Shown here piece after piece: positions 28,771 to 38,411 of a stretch of 64,000 nucleotides of DNA. A program made the position numbers and the translations under genes. The stretch covers positions 310,001-374,000 of the forward strand of contig JACJYO010000001.1 of NCBI GenBank assembly GCA_020636075.1, written 5' to 3'. This stretch comes from Lewinellaceae bacterium (GTDB taxonomy: Bacteria > Bacteroidota > Bacteroidia > Chitinophagales > Saprospiraceae). The notes under the pieces were generated by a model that was not told the DNA's origin, searched no databases, and saw nothing but the letters and a program-made list of their open reading frames with translations. The stretch's first letter is position 1. Every line of letters starts with the position of its first letter.

Positions 28771-30501
28771 TTATTTTTGAGACCGTGGTTGGAGTTTCTT
28801 TTCTGCCTCGCAGCGAAAGCCATCCTGATAACTCTTGCCACGCATCACCACATTTTTCTTCGGAAAAGGGGTGCAAGGCAAGGGTGCGCAATAACACCAA
28901 TAGCCCTTGGCGGGCGGCTCCTTTGATGGGATACGCATGGTAAAATTGCCGGCTTGAAAAGGTTCTGTTTTGACTTTTGCTTCGTAAACCGGATAAAAAA
29001 GCAAATTAGGCTGCCAGGGCGTATACACCACATGTTTCAGGGGTGGCAATGCCAGAAGGAACAAGGCAAACAACCAAAAAAGTCTGACGGACGGTTTATA
29101 AATTTTAAAAACAGGTTTCAGGACCAAGGCAAATATCAGTGCCGCGCCAAAAAAAAGAAAAGCGGCGCCAAACCTGGGTTCCGGGGCTTCAAAAAACCAA
29201 AACAGCAAATTGACCAGAATAGCGCCTGAAAGCAGTACCAACCGGTAATTCTTTTTAAACAAAGCCACCAAAAAAAGCACCACTGAAAACAAATTAATCA
29301 GCATAAAGCCGCGCCACCGGAGCGATTGATGCGGCCACCACGACGAAAACCACTCTCCGAAAGGCAGTTGCAGCACTTTGGGGACGTCCTCAAAAGTTAC
29401 GCCATCAATCATTCCATCGGGCAGTTTTGCCCAACCCTCTACCAATTCTTTCTCGTATACCACCTCATGAAGTGGAATTTTCCAGTCCACATCCACGATG
29501 TCAATTCCGGGAAAAGGATAAAGGAGGTATCCCGACAACAAAATATTCCGGACAATGAAGGGCAGGATAATCACCGCCGCCGCCGCTCCAAAAAGTGCCA
29601 AATTTCGCCGGTAAAACAGTTGCGGAAATAAAACCAGCACGAGCAGACCAGCCAAACAGGCACTGAGTTTGAATGTTGCAGCCGTAAGCACTAATACCCA
29701 CAGTAAAAAGCCCCAATGCAGTCTGGTGTTTTTTAAATTCGGGGTAAGAAACAACAACAGGGCATACAGCAATAAAATAGTGGTTATACTATCGGTGTCC
29801 GTTCCATTGATTTCACCAAAAACCTGATGTGCAAAAAACAGGAATAGGAAAGTATTCAACACAAAGGAGAAACCGTTTTGGCTTTTTATACTGCTGTAAA
29901 TATTTACCAGCAACCGAATATTAAAAACCAGGTAGAAAAAGCTCAACAACGGGAAAATCACACGGTCTTCGGCAAGAAAAAAGGAAAAGAAGGCCGATGA
30001 AATAAAGAAGTGGGAGTTAAAGGCAAAGCGCCCGTGGATATTTCCCAGGCCTGGCACCGCAGCATATTTCTTGATCCAGAGTATGGCTTGAGAGTGATAA
30101 AACCAGGTATCCGACTCACCAATATCCATGAAAGCGGCAAAACATGAAATGGCCATTAATGCTAGGATGGCCGCTTTTAGCGGCATCGCAACCGACTTCC
30201 AGGTTGTTTGCAATACCTGCTTTACCAAAATAATTTCTGGATAAAAACGTACTGTACCAGCTACGCCTGCAAGAACAAACAAGGATACAGTCAGGAGATT
30301 TAGAGGAAAAAAAATTGAAATTATACTGGAAAGTGTGGTGATGGCAACAAACCCGAGAAGCAAGGTATAGTCGACCGGAGTATCCCCCACCGGTTCGTTT
30401 TGTTCCCGGGATAGCAACCGAAAAACACCATGCCAGGACATAAGGCCAAAAACCAAGGACAACCAGCCAATAAATACCCAGGAAAGCAATAGCGTGAGCA
30501 T
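28771..30501 (-). CDS. Polytopic membrane protein of unknown function
   Basis: The 576-residue protein has about 11-12 hydrophobic segments over residues 1-500 and a soluble C-terminal tail with a Cys-rich motif (WCYCAPLPCTPFP) followed by basic residues. The many short loops, such as DIGESDTWFYHSQAILWI near residue 130, resemble large membrane glycosyltransferases of the GT-C type, and it may belong to the LIC_10190-like membrane family. I cannot confirm either. It is flanked by an oxidoreductase gene and an empty 250-bp gap, so context says little. Confidence 0.75.
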   Translation of the reverse strand: MLTLLLSWVFIGWLSLVFGLMSWHGVFRLLSREQNEPVGDTPVDYTLLLGFVAITTLSSIISIFFPLNLLTVSLFVLAGVAGTVRFYPEIILVKQVLQTTWKSVAMPLKAAILALMAISCFAAFMDIGESDTWFYHSQAILWIKKYAAVPGLGNIHGRFAFNSHFFISSAFFSFFLAEDRVIFPLLSFFYLVFNIRLLVNIYSSIKSQNGFSFVLNTFLFLFFAHQVFGEINGTDTDSITTILLLYALLLFLTPNLKNTRLHWGFLLWVLVLTAATFKLSACLAGLLVLVLFPQLFYRRNLALFGAAAAVIILPFIVRNILLSGYLLYPFPGIDIVDVDWKIPLHEVVYEKELVEGWAKLPDGMIDGVTFEDVPKVLQLPFGEWFSSWWPHQSLRWRGFMLINLFSVVLFLVALFKKNYRLVLLSGAILVNLLFWFFEAPEPRFGAAFLFFGAALIFALVLKPVFKIYKPSVRLFWLFALFLLALPPLKHVVYTPWQPNLLFYPVYEAKVKTEPFQAGNFTMRIPSKEPPAKGYWCYCAPLPCTPFPKKNVVMRGKSYQDGFRCEAEKKLQPRSQK

Positions 30502-30689
30502 ATCAGATCATTTTGGTGTCAGCCAAAGCATAGCAAGGGGGTTACTAAACCGGCATTCAGATACAAGTTGTTAGCATAATTCAAGCAGGTTCACCTTGTT
30601 GTCATCCAAGATCTTATACCGAACGCGCTCAGATTAGCTTAATAGCAAGTATTATGCCTTGTCTGATACCGGTTATGTTTAGGAGCAAA

Positions 30690-30729
30690 AAAAAATCTCT
30701 GTTCGCAATCTATCGAACAGAGATTTTTT
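30690..30729 (-). terminator. Strong intrinsic terminator after the M16 protease gene
   Basis: A perfect stem of about 16 bp (AAAAATCTCTGTTCG and its complement) with an 8-base loop lies 26 bp beyond the protease stop. It is flanked by a run of nine As and six Ts, so on the minus strand it ends in a U-rich tail. It should stop transcription of the protease gene and could also work in the other direction. Confidence 0.85.
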
Positions 30730-30754
30730 CAAGCAGGCTGGCGAACGACCGGGT

Positions 30755-33619
30755 TTAATACCCAAACACATCTTCCAGACTCAATTCGGTCACTTTCCCC
30801 AATGTCTTAAGGTAATTGAAGTCGACCCGGTTCCGGTCGCCAAGCACCATCCAATTATACCGCCTGCCTTTGATGTGCTGCGAATGATAATTCAGCAAAT
30901 CCTCCGGTTTGGCTTGTTGCAGGGCCTGATAGACATCCTGTCGGAGGTCATGGCGAAAACCGCGGTCGAGGTTGGCGCGCCAGGTCCAGTAAATGTCGGC
31001 GCGATTTATCCGCCCGGCCGCGATCTGTTTGAGCACACTTTGCCGGGCATGCTCCATTTGCGGCAAAGACACCGGCATGTCTTCCATTATTGTTTGAAAA
31101 GCTTTTACCGCATCGTGCAGTTTATCCGGTTGGGTGCCGACGTATGCCTGTAGGTAATGCGCCCTATTGCGCTTTGGCGGGTTGGCTGCATATGCATAGG
31201 CGGAATATGCCAGGGCTTTGGATTCGCGGATTTCCTGGAAAACAATAGACGACAAGCCGTAGCCAAAATATTGGTTGTACCAGTCGGAAAAAACAAATTC
31301 CTCCAGATTAAACTTCGGAGTGCCATGCGAAAGCAACAACAATTCAACCTGAACCATTGGAAAATGCACAAAAAATACCCGGTTTTTCCGGCTTTTAACT
31401 TCCTTGTACTTCCGTACCGGCAATGGTTTTTGCAGGGATGCCGGCACCTGGTGGTGATGTTTCAACACATTGGCAATACGGCGAATGGATCGGCTCCCAC
31501 TGTAAAAAATTTCGTGTTGGTAGGTCGGAAGGCTGCGCAGCAGCGCGGTAATTTCAACGGCATCCAGGGCTTTCAATGCTGCTTCTGAAAACTTATCCGT
31601 GTACGGCGACAACTGGCCGTATTTGCCATAGTTCAGCATGGCCTTATTGAGAATAACCTGTTTATCCTTTTTATTATTCTGGCGCCGCAACAGGATATCG
31701 GCTTTCAAATTTTCGAAAGCCGGAAGGTTAGGTTGTGCATCATTGAGCACATGCTCCATCAGAGCGATACCTTCCTCCAGGGATTCATCCAGGCCACTCA
31801 GGGTAAGATACATGCGTTCGTCCCGGCAGGTAGCGGAAAAATGGACGCCAATGCGATAAAATGCCTGTTGCAACGCTCGCGGGCTATATGAACTGGTTCC
31901 TAAAAAAGGCAGGTAGCCGCTTGCAATTCCTAGGCGCTGATCGCTGGTTTTGCCCATATCAAAAACATAAATCAGGCGAAACAGCGGACTGTCCGGCTGA
32001 TGTACTGCTTTCAATTTGAGTTTGGGGGCCAGCCGTGCTGTTTTCAACACTTTTTTATAATCAACAAATTGCGGCTCGATTTCAGGAGTTTCCTTTTGGA
32101 GAAATTCCATGCCAAAACCGGAGATTCCGGTACGGTCAAGTTCTACCGGCGTAATGGCAGGTTTTTCCACCTTCATCACCGACGAGTCGTCACCATGGTG
32201 CTTGTACACCACGGCGTAATTCTCGGAGCGCAGGTATTTTTGTGCAAACTCCGTCAAATCTGTTTTGGAAATCCGGTCGAGCTTTTCCCAGCGGTTAACA
32301 GCATCCGCCCATTCTATTCCAAGTACAAAGGCAGCAGTAATCGCAGAGGCGCGCCCCCGGTTTTTTTCAAACTCCTTCATTTCCGAAAGCCGCAGGTCAT
32401 TGACCACTGCCGAGGGCAGCCAGTCTTCAAAATTGCCCTGGCGCAGATTTTCAATTTCAGCGAGCAACAGTTTTTCCACAGCTTCCAGCGATTGGCCCTC
32501 GCGGGGTTTCCCGTACAATACCAGGCTGGTATACTCTTCATAAATACGCGGAAACGCATAGGCTTCCAGCACTTTTTGGCCTTGCTTCAAATGTAAGTCG
32601 AACAACCCGGCCTGCTGATTGTGCAACATACCGGAGATCAGGGCCAGCATCAACGCTTCATCCGTATTTGCGCCCGGAAAGCGCCACCCCATTTCGATCC
32701 ATTCAGCTTCCTGCCCATACACATCGCGTTTTGTTCGTTGGGTAAGTTCAGGCTGCGGCTCCACGGCAAACGGCGGTAGGGGTTTAGGCCGAAAATGCCC
32801 GAAATAACGCTCGGCAAGGGCCACTGCCTGCTCCGGGTCAAAATCGCCGCAAAGCACAATGGCCATATTGTTGGGGACGTAATATTGATCGAAAAAGCGG
32901 TAGATATTGGTTTGCGAAGGGTTTTTCAGGTCTTCGCCACGACCCAGGGTGGTTTGCGTACCGTAGGGGTGCGTAGGAGTCAGAACCTCCTGCAGGGCTT
33001 TCAGGGATTTGCGGATATCGCGGTCCTGGCTGATGTTATATTCTTCAAAAACCGTTTCCAGTTCCGTATGAAATAACCGGAGGATCGGGCGGCGAAAGCG
33101 CTCGCTTTCCAGCGCGAACCATCGCTCCATTTCATTCGATGGGATATCGTTAATGTACACCGTTTGCTCCACCCAGGTGTAGGCATTTGTCCCTTTTGCG
33201 CCTATAGCGCTGACCAGCTTATCGTACTCATTGGCCGCAACAAATTTTGCCGCTTCAAACGAAAGCCGGTCGATCTCGGTGTACAATACTTTTTTGCGTT
33301 GGGGATCAGTTTCGGCCCGATGCTCCTCAAAAAGCTGTTCAATCTGGTCGAGCATTACTTTTTCCTTTTCCCAATCGAGACTACCCAGCCGGTCGGTGCC
33401 TTTGAACATCATATGTTCAAAATAATGCGCCAGGCCTGTGGTATCTGCGGGGTCGTGCTTGGAGCCTGCGCGAACGGCAATTTCGGTGTAAACCCGCGGT
33501 TCATCTTTGTTTACCGATAAAAACAGGCGCAAACCGTTGCCCAGGGTGTGCATTTGGACCTGAATTGGGTCATCGGGTACAGATTCAAATTTAACGGGGG
33601 AATATGCGTAAGTGGTCAT
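30755..33619 (-). CDS. M16-family zinc metalloprotease (two-domain, single chain)
   Basis: The protein is about 954 residues from the ATG at 33619. The inverted zinc motif HxxEH is present as HYFEH (His65, Glu68, His69), and a distant Glu lies in YTWVEQTVYIND. The second half resembles an M16 domain but lacks the motif, as in pitrilysin/insulysin-like enzymes. I prefer the start at MTTYAYSP; a longer frame opens 16 codons upstream without a better context. No clear signal peptide is seen, so it may act in the cytoplasm or be exported by another route. It degrades peptides; the physiological substrate is unknown. Confidence 0.92.
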   Translation of the reverse strand: MTTYAYSPVKFESVPDDPIQVQMHTLGNGLRLFLSVNKDEPRVYTEIAVRAGSKHDPADTTGLAHYFEHMMFKGTDRLGSLDWEKEKVMLDQIEQLFEEHRAETDPQRKKVLYTEIDRLSFEAAKFVAANEYDKLVSAIGAKGTNAYTWVEQTVYINDIPSNEMERWFALESERFRRPILRLFHTELETVFEEYNISQDRDIRKSLKALQEVLTPTHPYGTQTTLGRGEDLKNPSQTNIYRFFDQYYVPNNMAIVLCGDFDPEQAVALAERYFGHFRPKPLPPFAVEPQPELTQRTKRDVYGQEAEWIEMGWRFPGANTDEALMLALISGMLHNQQAGLFDLHLKQGQKVLEAYAFPRIYEEYTSLVLYGKPREGQSLEAVEKLLLAEIENLRQGNFEDWLPSAVVNDLRLSEMKEFEKNRGRASAITAAFVLGIEWADAVNRWEKLDRISKTDLTEFAQKYLRSENYAVVYKHHGDDSSVMKVEKPAITPVELDRTGISGFGMEFLQKETPEIEPQFVDYKKVLKTARLAPKLKLKAVHQPDSPLFRLIYVFDMGKTSDQRLGIASGYLPFLGTSSYSPRALQQAFYRIGVHFSATCRDERMYLTLSGLDESLEEGIALMEHVLNDAQPNLPAFENLKADILLRRQNNKKDKQVILNKAMLNYGKYGQLSPYTDKFSEAALKALDAVEITALLRSLPTYQHEIFYSGSRSIRRIANVLKHHHQVPASLQKPLPVRKYKEVKSRKNRVFFVHFPMVQVELLLLSHGTPKFNLEEFVFSDWYNQYFGYGLSSIVFQEIRESKALAYSAYAYAANPPKRNRAHYLQAYVGTQPDKLHDAVKAFQTIMEDMPVSLPQMEHARQSVLKQIAAGRINRADIYWTWRANLDRGFRHDLRQDVYQALQQAKPEDLLNYHSQHIKGRRYNWMVLGDRNRVDFNYLKTLGKVTELSLEDVFGY

Positions 33620-33943
33620 GTAGTTATGTTGATTTGAGTAGGCGTAAAAGTAGATTAATTCCGCCAAACAGGCCGCGGCAGGGTTGTCTCATTGGATATT
33701 TAAGGTATGTGTATCGAACAGGTTAACAGATGCGTATTTTGGTTTTTTAGAAAAAAATTGCCTCTAAATCTTAGGCGCACGGAATAATTCAAAATCTCCT
33801 GTAGACCCCGAAGAACTGCATACAACTTAGAAAAACAATGCCCGACAATGGTGGTTCGGGATTTGTCCGTTTTTTTAAACCGGACATTCCATATCGACCT
33901 AAAATATGATCAGCTGAATTCTGAGTACTGCTTTCAGTGTATT
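33620..33943. other. Intergenic region between M16 protease and lysA
   Basis: This 324-bp stretch holds no convincing gene. On the minus strand, positions 33652-33645 read TACTTTTA, one mismatch from the -7 element, close upstream of the protease start. A weak hairpin (TGTCCG at 33864-33869 with CGGACA at 33881-33886) lies about 60 bp beyond the lysA stop without a T tract. Nothing else stands out. Confidence 0.4.
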
Positions 33944-35176
33944 TTACAATTCAAGTTGAATTTGATTGGCCAGCAAATCATCCATGGTTTCGCGGCGGCG
34001 TATCAAATGGGCTTTCCCCTGGTACAACAGCACCTCCGCCGGCCGGGGGCGGGAGTTGTAGTTGGAAGCCATCATCCAGCCGTAAGCACCGGCATTGTAA
34101 AAACACAGAATATCGCCCTCCACTGCTTCTGCGATACGCCGGTCAATTCCAAAAGTATCGGTTTCACAAATATTGCCTACCACAGTGTAAATACGGGGTT
34201 TAAAGGTAGGCTCCGTCACATTCACAATTTTGTGGTACGCGCCGTAAAACATGGGCCGGATCAAGTGATTTAAACCCGTATCGAGCCCGATAAATACCGT
34301 GGATGTTGTTTGCTTGACCAAGGTGCATTTGGCAAACAAATAGCCTGCTTCACTGACCAGGAACTTTCCAGGTTCAAACATCAGCGTCAGTGGCCGGCCA
34401 TATTCCTTGCAAAATTCTGCAAACCGTGTGCTCAATTTTTCGCCCAGTTCTTCCACATCTGTTTCAATATCATCCGGCTTGTAAGGCACTTTAAAACCGC
34501 TTCCAAGGTCGATATACTGCAGATCGGGAAATTTACGCGCCGCTTCAAACAGGATTTCCGCGCCGCGCAGGAACACATCCACGTCCAGAATATCCGAACC
34601 TGTGTGCATGTGCAAGCCCTCAATGCGCAAACCCTGACTTTCGACAACGCGCAGTACATGCGGCAACTGGTGAATGCTAATGCCAAACTTGGAGTCGATG
34701 TGCCCGACACTGATATGTTCGTGTCCGCCGGCCATCAGGTGCGGGTTGATCCGGATACAAACGGGTATGTTCCTGTGATGCAGGCCCCAGTTTTCGAGCA
34801 TGGGGATCGCATCGATATTGATCTTGGCGCCCAGTTGGGCTGCCATTTCGTATTCATCCATGGCGGCAAAATTCGGCGTGTACAGAATATCCTCGGGTTT
34901 ATAACCCGCATGCAGGCCCATTTGAACCTCCTGGATTGAAACGCAGTCGAGCCGTGCGCCCCATTGGCGGAACAGGCGCATGACATTGATGTTGCTGAGG
35001 GCTTTACAGGCGTAGTGAATATGCACTTTCGGATACGGGAATGCATTGACGATCCGCCGGTATTGCCGCTCCATGACGGCTGCATCGTAGACGTACAAGG
35101 GGGTGCCGAATTCTTTGCAAAGCACAAGCGGATCTATGCCGCCGGAAAATTGGTACTTACCGTTTACTAATTCCAA
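33944..35176 (-). CDS. lysA: Diaminopimelate decarboxylase
   Basis: This 410-residue PLP enzyme makes L-lysine from meso-diaminopimelate. It has the alanine-racemase-like barrel with the PLP lysine at Lys58 (HYACKALSN), the glycine-rich PLP phosphate region (YIDLGSGFKVPY), the HTGSD motif and C-terminal residues typical of the family (CETDTFG, YNAGAYGWMMASNYN). It is cytoplasmic. The gene stands alone, with a possible -7 element TATTTTTG at 35219-35212 just upstream. Related carboxynorspermidine decarboxylases are an alternative, but the motifs and length favour LysA. Confidence 0.93.
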   Translation of the reverse strand: MELVNGKYQFSGGIDPLVLCKEFGTPLYVYDAAVMERQYRRIVNAFPYPKVHIHYACKALSNINVMRLFRQWGARLDCVSIQEVQMGLHAGYKPEDILYTPNFAAMDEYEMAAQLGAKINIDAIPMLENWGLHHRNIPVCIRINPHLMAGGHEHISVGHIDSKFGISIHQLPHVLRVVESQGLRIEGLHMHTGSDILDVDVFLRGAEILFEAARKFPDLQYIDLGSGFKVPYKPDDIETDVEELGEKLSTRFAEFCKEYGRPLTLMFEPGKFLVSEAGYLFAKCTLVKQTTSTVFIGLDTGLNHLIRPMFYGAYHKIVNVTEPTFKPRIYTVVGNICETDTFGIDRRIAEAVEGDILCFYNAGAYGWMMASNYNSRPRPAEVLLYQGKAHLIRRRETMDDLLANQIQLEL

Positions 35177-35211
35177 ATCGAGCGATTGAACTATTTAAAA
35201 AATTAAGGAGG

Positions 35212-35219
35212 CAAAAATA
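35212..35219 (-). promoter_or_regulatory. Candidate -7 element upstream of lysA
   Basis: On the minus strand this reads TATTTTTG, a full match to TAnnTTTG, 36 bp upstream of the lysA start. No TTTG occurs 19-21 bp upstream, so the call rests on the -7 box alone. Confidence 0.35.
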
Positions 35220-35290
35220 GGTCCTTTGAACGAATAAAAATTTGAGTGACTACCACCAAAACAAGTTCAAGACTGCATCTTTAGGGTAGA

Positions 35291-35821
35291 ATGACCGAGC
35301 ATATCCTCATCGAACGCCTTAGACAACAAGACAGAGCGGCGCAAAAAGCGCTGTATGATCGGTATTCGCCAGTCATGTTTGCCGTTTGCAGGCGCTATTC
35401 TACTTCCCGTGAAGATGCGGAAGAGGCCCTGGTAAGCGGATTTTACAAGGTATTTGCGCAAATTCACAGCTTCGCGGGCACGGGTAGTTTTGAAGGATGG
35501 ATACGCCGCATTATGGTGAACGAGGCGCTCATGCTGCTGCGGAAAACGCAACCATTGGTATTTCCGGGCGACGATTTTCAGCCGCCCAACCAGGAAGACG
35601 GTTTTTCCATAGAAGCAGAAATATCAGCCCGTGAAATCCTGGAACTCCTGGACGAACTTCCCAACGGCTACCGGACGGTGTTCAACCTGTACGTACTCGA
35701 GGGGTACAAACACCAGGAAATTGCCGATATGCTTGGCATTAGTATCAACACCAGTAAATCGCAATTAATTTTAGCCAAAGAGAAGATGAAACAATTGCTG
35801 CGAAAAAAGGGAATTGTGTAA
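35291..35821 (+). CDS. ECF-type RNA polymerase sigma factor
   Basis: This 176-residue sigma-70-family protein has region 2 (about 10-78, DRAAQKALYDRYSPVMFAVCRRY and GSFEGWIRRIMVNEALML) and region 4 (about 115-170, LPNGYRTVFNLYVLEGYKHQEIADML, then SINTSKSQLILAKEKM). It directs RNA polymerase to a specific set of promoters. A small membrane protein gene follows 46 bp later and may act as its regulator. The start ATG at 35291 begins MTEHILIERL. No FecR-type anti-sigma gene or TonB receptor lies next to it. Confidence 0.93.
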   Translation: MTEHILIERLRQQDRAAQKALYDRYSPVMFAVCRRYSTSREDAEEALVSGFYKVFAQIHSFAGTGSFEGWIRRIMVNEALMLLRKTQPLVFPGDDFQPPNQEDGFSIEAEISAREILELLDELPNGYRTVFNLYVLEGYKHQEIADMLGISINTSKSQLILAKEKMKQLLRKKGIV

Positions 35822-35867
35822 AAGCAACTTACCGCATTCACTTATTCACTCATTGCCACTTAGTCTG

Positions 35868-36083
35868 ATGCCCGATCTGTTTGATTTTTTTAAAGAAAAC
35901 GAGTCCAAACTCTACGAGCGCCCCTCGGAGCAGGCTTGGAAAAAGCTGGAAGACCGGTTGGAAAAACGACGGGTTCGCCGCCAGCGCAAGATCCGGTTTT
36001 TACAGCTTGGGGCGGTTGCATTGGCTATTTTACTGCTGTTGCTTGCAGCCGGCCTGGTTTGGTATTTCGTTCACCAGGGATAA
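35868..36083 (+). CDS. Small single-pass membrane protein following the ECF sigma gene
   Basis: The 71-residue protein has an acidic/basic N-terminal half (MPDLFDFFKENESKLYERPS, then a Lys/Arg-rich helix to residue 43) and one transmembrane segment (about 45-67), ending YFVHQG. The ATG at 35868 is preferred; an upstream start would add unlikely residues that overlap the sigma gene. Small proteins of this form often follow ECF sigma genes in Bacteroidota. A cytoplasmic sigma-binding role is plausible but unproven. The final residues outside the membrane are too few to form a sensor domain. Confidence 0.75.
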   Translation: MPDLFDFFKENESKLYERPSEQAWKKLEDRLEKRRVRRQRKIRFLQLGAVALAILLLLLAAGLVWYFVHQG

Positions 36084-36118
36084 TTTTTTACCCGTGCTAA
36101 CTACACACGTTTCGAATA

Positions 36119-36151
36119 TTTGGGCCTGAAACCCAAATCTCCCTACCTTGC
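36119..36151 (+). promoter_or_regulatory. Candidate promoter of the PMT-like glycosyltransferase gene
   Basis: TTTG at 36119-36122 is followed, after 21 bp, by TACCTTGC at 36144-36151, close to the Bacteroidota TTTG / TAnnTTTG pair. It would start transcription about 20 bp before the ATG at 36178. Confidence 0.4.
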
Positions 36152-36177
36152 GCGGGTTTTTGAACCACAACCCAGTC

Positions 36178-38406
36178 ATGGCAAAAAAATCCGGTAAATA
36201 CAGTTCCAAGTCTACGTCATCCAAAAAACACAGTGCAACTGCACGCCCAGCCCGGGCTACCCAGGCTCCGGTCGATTACCTGGAGCGCCCGCAAGTCGAA
36301 ACGTCCAATGCGCTATTGCTGCGCAAGATTTTTTGGGGCATCGCTCTATTTGGCCTATTAGTACTGGCAGGCTTGTCGTTTGGAAGCGGCATAAATGCGG
36401 ACGACAAATTTCAATGCGACTACAGTCAAAAACTCGTGAGTTATTACAGCAGTTTTGGCAAAGACACCGCAGCCTTGAACATACCGGAAGGCAACATGCA
36501 CCTGTATGGCGGTTTCTTTGAAATTGTTACCGGTTTTGCCAATAAAGCGCTTGGGTTTGAACAAGGCGAACTGGCCTATCACAATGTGCGGCATTTGTTC
36601 AGCGCCCTGCTCGGATGGTTGGCGATCCTTTGTGCGGCACTACTGGCGCGGCATGTTGCAGGCTGGCAGGCCGGGATTATTGCGTTGGTGATCATGCTGG
36701 TATCGCCGAGGTTTTTCGGCGACTCACTGATGAATCCCAAGGATATACCCTTTGCTGCCGGTTACATGCTGGCCCTGTACAACATGGCAAAGGTGCTGGA
36801 TCAAATGCCAAAACCAGGCCGATGGAATATTGCCGGTTTGGTAAGCGGTCTCGCCATTGCGTTGGCCGTACGTGCCGGTGGGTTATTACCCTTTGCCTAC
36901 CTGGGTATGTTTGCCGGTTTACACTTTTTGCTGAAAAATGGCGGACTCCGGGCTTTGGGAAACTCAAAACTCCTCGGCCGGTACGTGCTGGTTACATTGG
37001 GCATTGCTGCTGCCGGTTATGTGCTGGCGGTATTGTTTTGGCCATACGCCTTGCAAAGTCCATTCAAAAACCCCTTCATCGCATTGTCCAAATTTGCTGA
37101 ATTGGAAGTGAAAATCCGGGTGCTTTACGAAGGCGCCAATGTGATGTCCGACGTAACCCCCTGGCATTACCCGCTGAAATGGATTTTATACACTATTCCA
37201 CTTGGCGCGTTGTTGGGTTTTGTTGGCGCCCTGGCGTTGTTGCCCCGCTTGCTGAAAGCGTACAACCCGCTTTGGGTGCTGATGGTGTTGTTCGCCGGAA
37301 TTTTTCCGGTGTTCTACATTATTTACAAAGATTCGGTGATCCACGATGGATGGCGGCACCTTACGTTTGCCTATCCGCCGATGGTGGTGGCTGCCGCAAT
37401 ATTTTGGAAGGAACTCCTGACTATATTTTCAGCTAAAAAAGTTGCCCGGTATGCCGTCATTGGCGTGTTGGCCCTTTCGCTGGTCGACAGTACCTGGTTT
37501 ATCGTACGGAATCCGGCCATGCCTTACACCTATTTTAATCCGCTGATTGGCGGGGTACAGGGCGCCTATGGTAAGTTTGAAACGGATTACTGGGGCATAA
37601 GCACCCGGCAGGGCATTGAATGGATGGAAAAGCAGGGAATCCTAAAGCCCGATATGACCGAAACCGTTGTGGTGGCAACCAACATGTTTTACTCTACACA
37701 ACAACTTCTGGCGAAATACGGCGACAAAGTGAAGGTCAAATACCTCAAGTGGGAACGCCGCTGCGACGATGCCTGGGATTATGCGCTCTACCCTACCCGA
37801 TTCATCGATGGCGACGCCCTGGCGACCGGAAAATGGCCGCCCGATAATGCCGTGCATGTGGTGAAAGCCGGTGGAGCCCCCATCCTGGCAGTGCTCAAAG
37901 ACAATGGGAAAAACTGCGCCCTCGGCCTTGCGGCGTTGAAACTCAGCGATTGGCCCGGCGCCATTGAGCGGCTGAAAAAAGAGGTGGAATCTGTGCCCGA
38001 CAATGAAATCGCCTGGGCTAACCTCGCGCAGGCCTACCTGAATTCCAACCAACTCGAGGAAGCCAAAGCAGCGGCGGAGAAAGCGCTGACCATCAATCCC
38101 GATGATGTCCAGTCCAACAACCTGATCGGTTTGTACTGGCTGAACAAGGGTGATCCCGGGAAAGCAGCCTCCCAATTTGAATCTGCATTGAAAACAGAGC
38201 CGTCTAACCCTGCCGCGTATTATTACCTGGCAACCATTGCACAGCGCCAGGGCGACAACCAAACGGCACTGAACCAGTTGATGAAGGCCATTGAAATTGC
38301 GCCAAATTTCAAGCCTGCCTATGAATTTTCGGCAATGATTTATGAGGCCACCGGCAACACGCAAGCTGCGCAACAGTTCCGTGCCGCTATGCAACAGATC
38401 AAGTAG
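36178..38406 (+). CDS. PMT/GT39-like membrane glycosyltransferase with C-terminal TPR repeats
   Basis: The 742-residue protein has a basic N-terminal tail (MAKKSGKYSSKSTSSKKH), a polytopic membrane part (about residues 55-460) and about four tetratricopeptide repeats (about 585-740: AWANLAQAYLNSNQLEEA, NLIGLYWLNKGDPGKA, AAYYYLATIAQRQGDNQTA). The first loop (GSGINADDKFQCDYSQK) and helix pattern resemble protein O-mannosyltransferase-type enzymes that use polyprenyl-linked sugars. The ATG at 36178 is chosen over a TTG 10 codons upstream. The next gene, a methyltransferase, starts 5 bp after its stop. The acceptor is not known. Confidence 0.85.
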   Translation: MAKKSGKYSSKSTSSKKHSATARPARATQAPVDYLERPQVETSNALLLRKIFWGIALFGLLVLAGLSFGSGINADDKFQCDYSQKLVSYYSSFGKDTAALNIPEGNMHLYGGFFEIVTGFANKALGFEQGELAYHNVRHLFSALLGWLAILCAALLARHVAGWQAGIIALVIMLVSPRFFGDSLMNPKDIPFAAGYMLALYNMAKVLDQMPKPGRWNIAGLVSGLAIALAVRAGGLLPFAYLGMFAGLHFLLKNGGLRALGNSKLLGRYVLVTLGIAAAGYVLAVLFWPYALQSPFKNPFIALSKFAELEVKIRVLYEGANVMSDVTPWHYPLKWILYTIPLGALLGFVGALALLPRLLKAYNPLWVLMVLFAGIFPVFYIIYKDSVIHDGWRHLTFAYPPMVVAAAIFWKELLTIFSAKKVARYAVIGVLALSLVDSTWFIVRNPAMPYTYFNPLIGGVQGAYGKFETDYWGISTRQGIEWMEKQGILKPDMTETVVVATNMFYSTQQLLAKYGDKVKVKYLKWERRCDDAWDYALYPTRFIDGDALATGKWPPDNAVHVVKAGGAPILAVLKDNGKNCALGLAALKLSDWPGAIERLKKEVESVPDNEIAWANLAQAYLNSNQLEEAKAAAEKALTINPDDVQSNNLIGLYWLNKGDPGKAASQFESALKTEPSNPAAYYYLATIAQRQGDNQTALNQLMKAIEIAPNFKPAYEFSAMIYEATGNTQAAQQFRAAMQQIK

Positions 38407-38411
38407 ACCCC

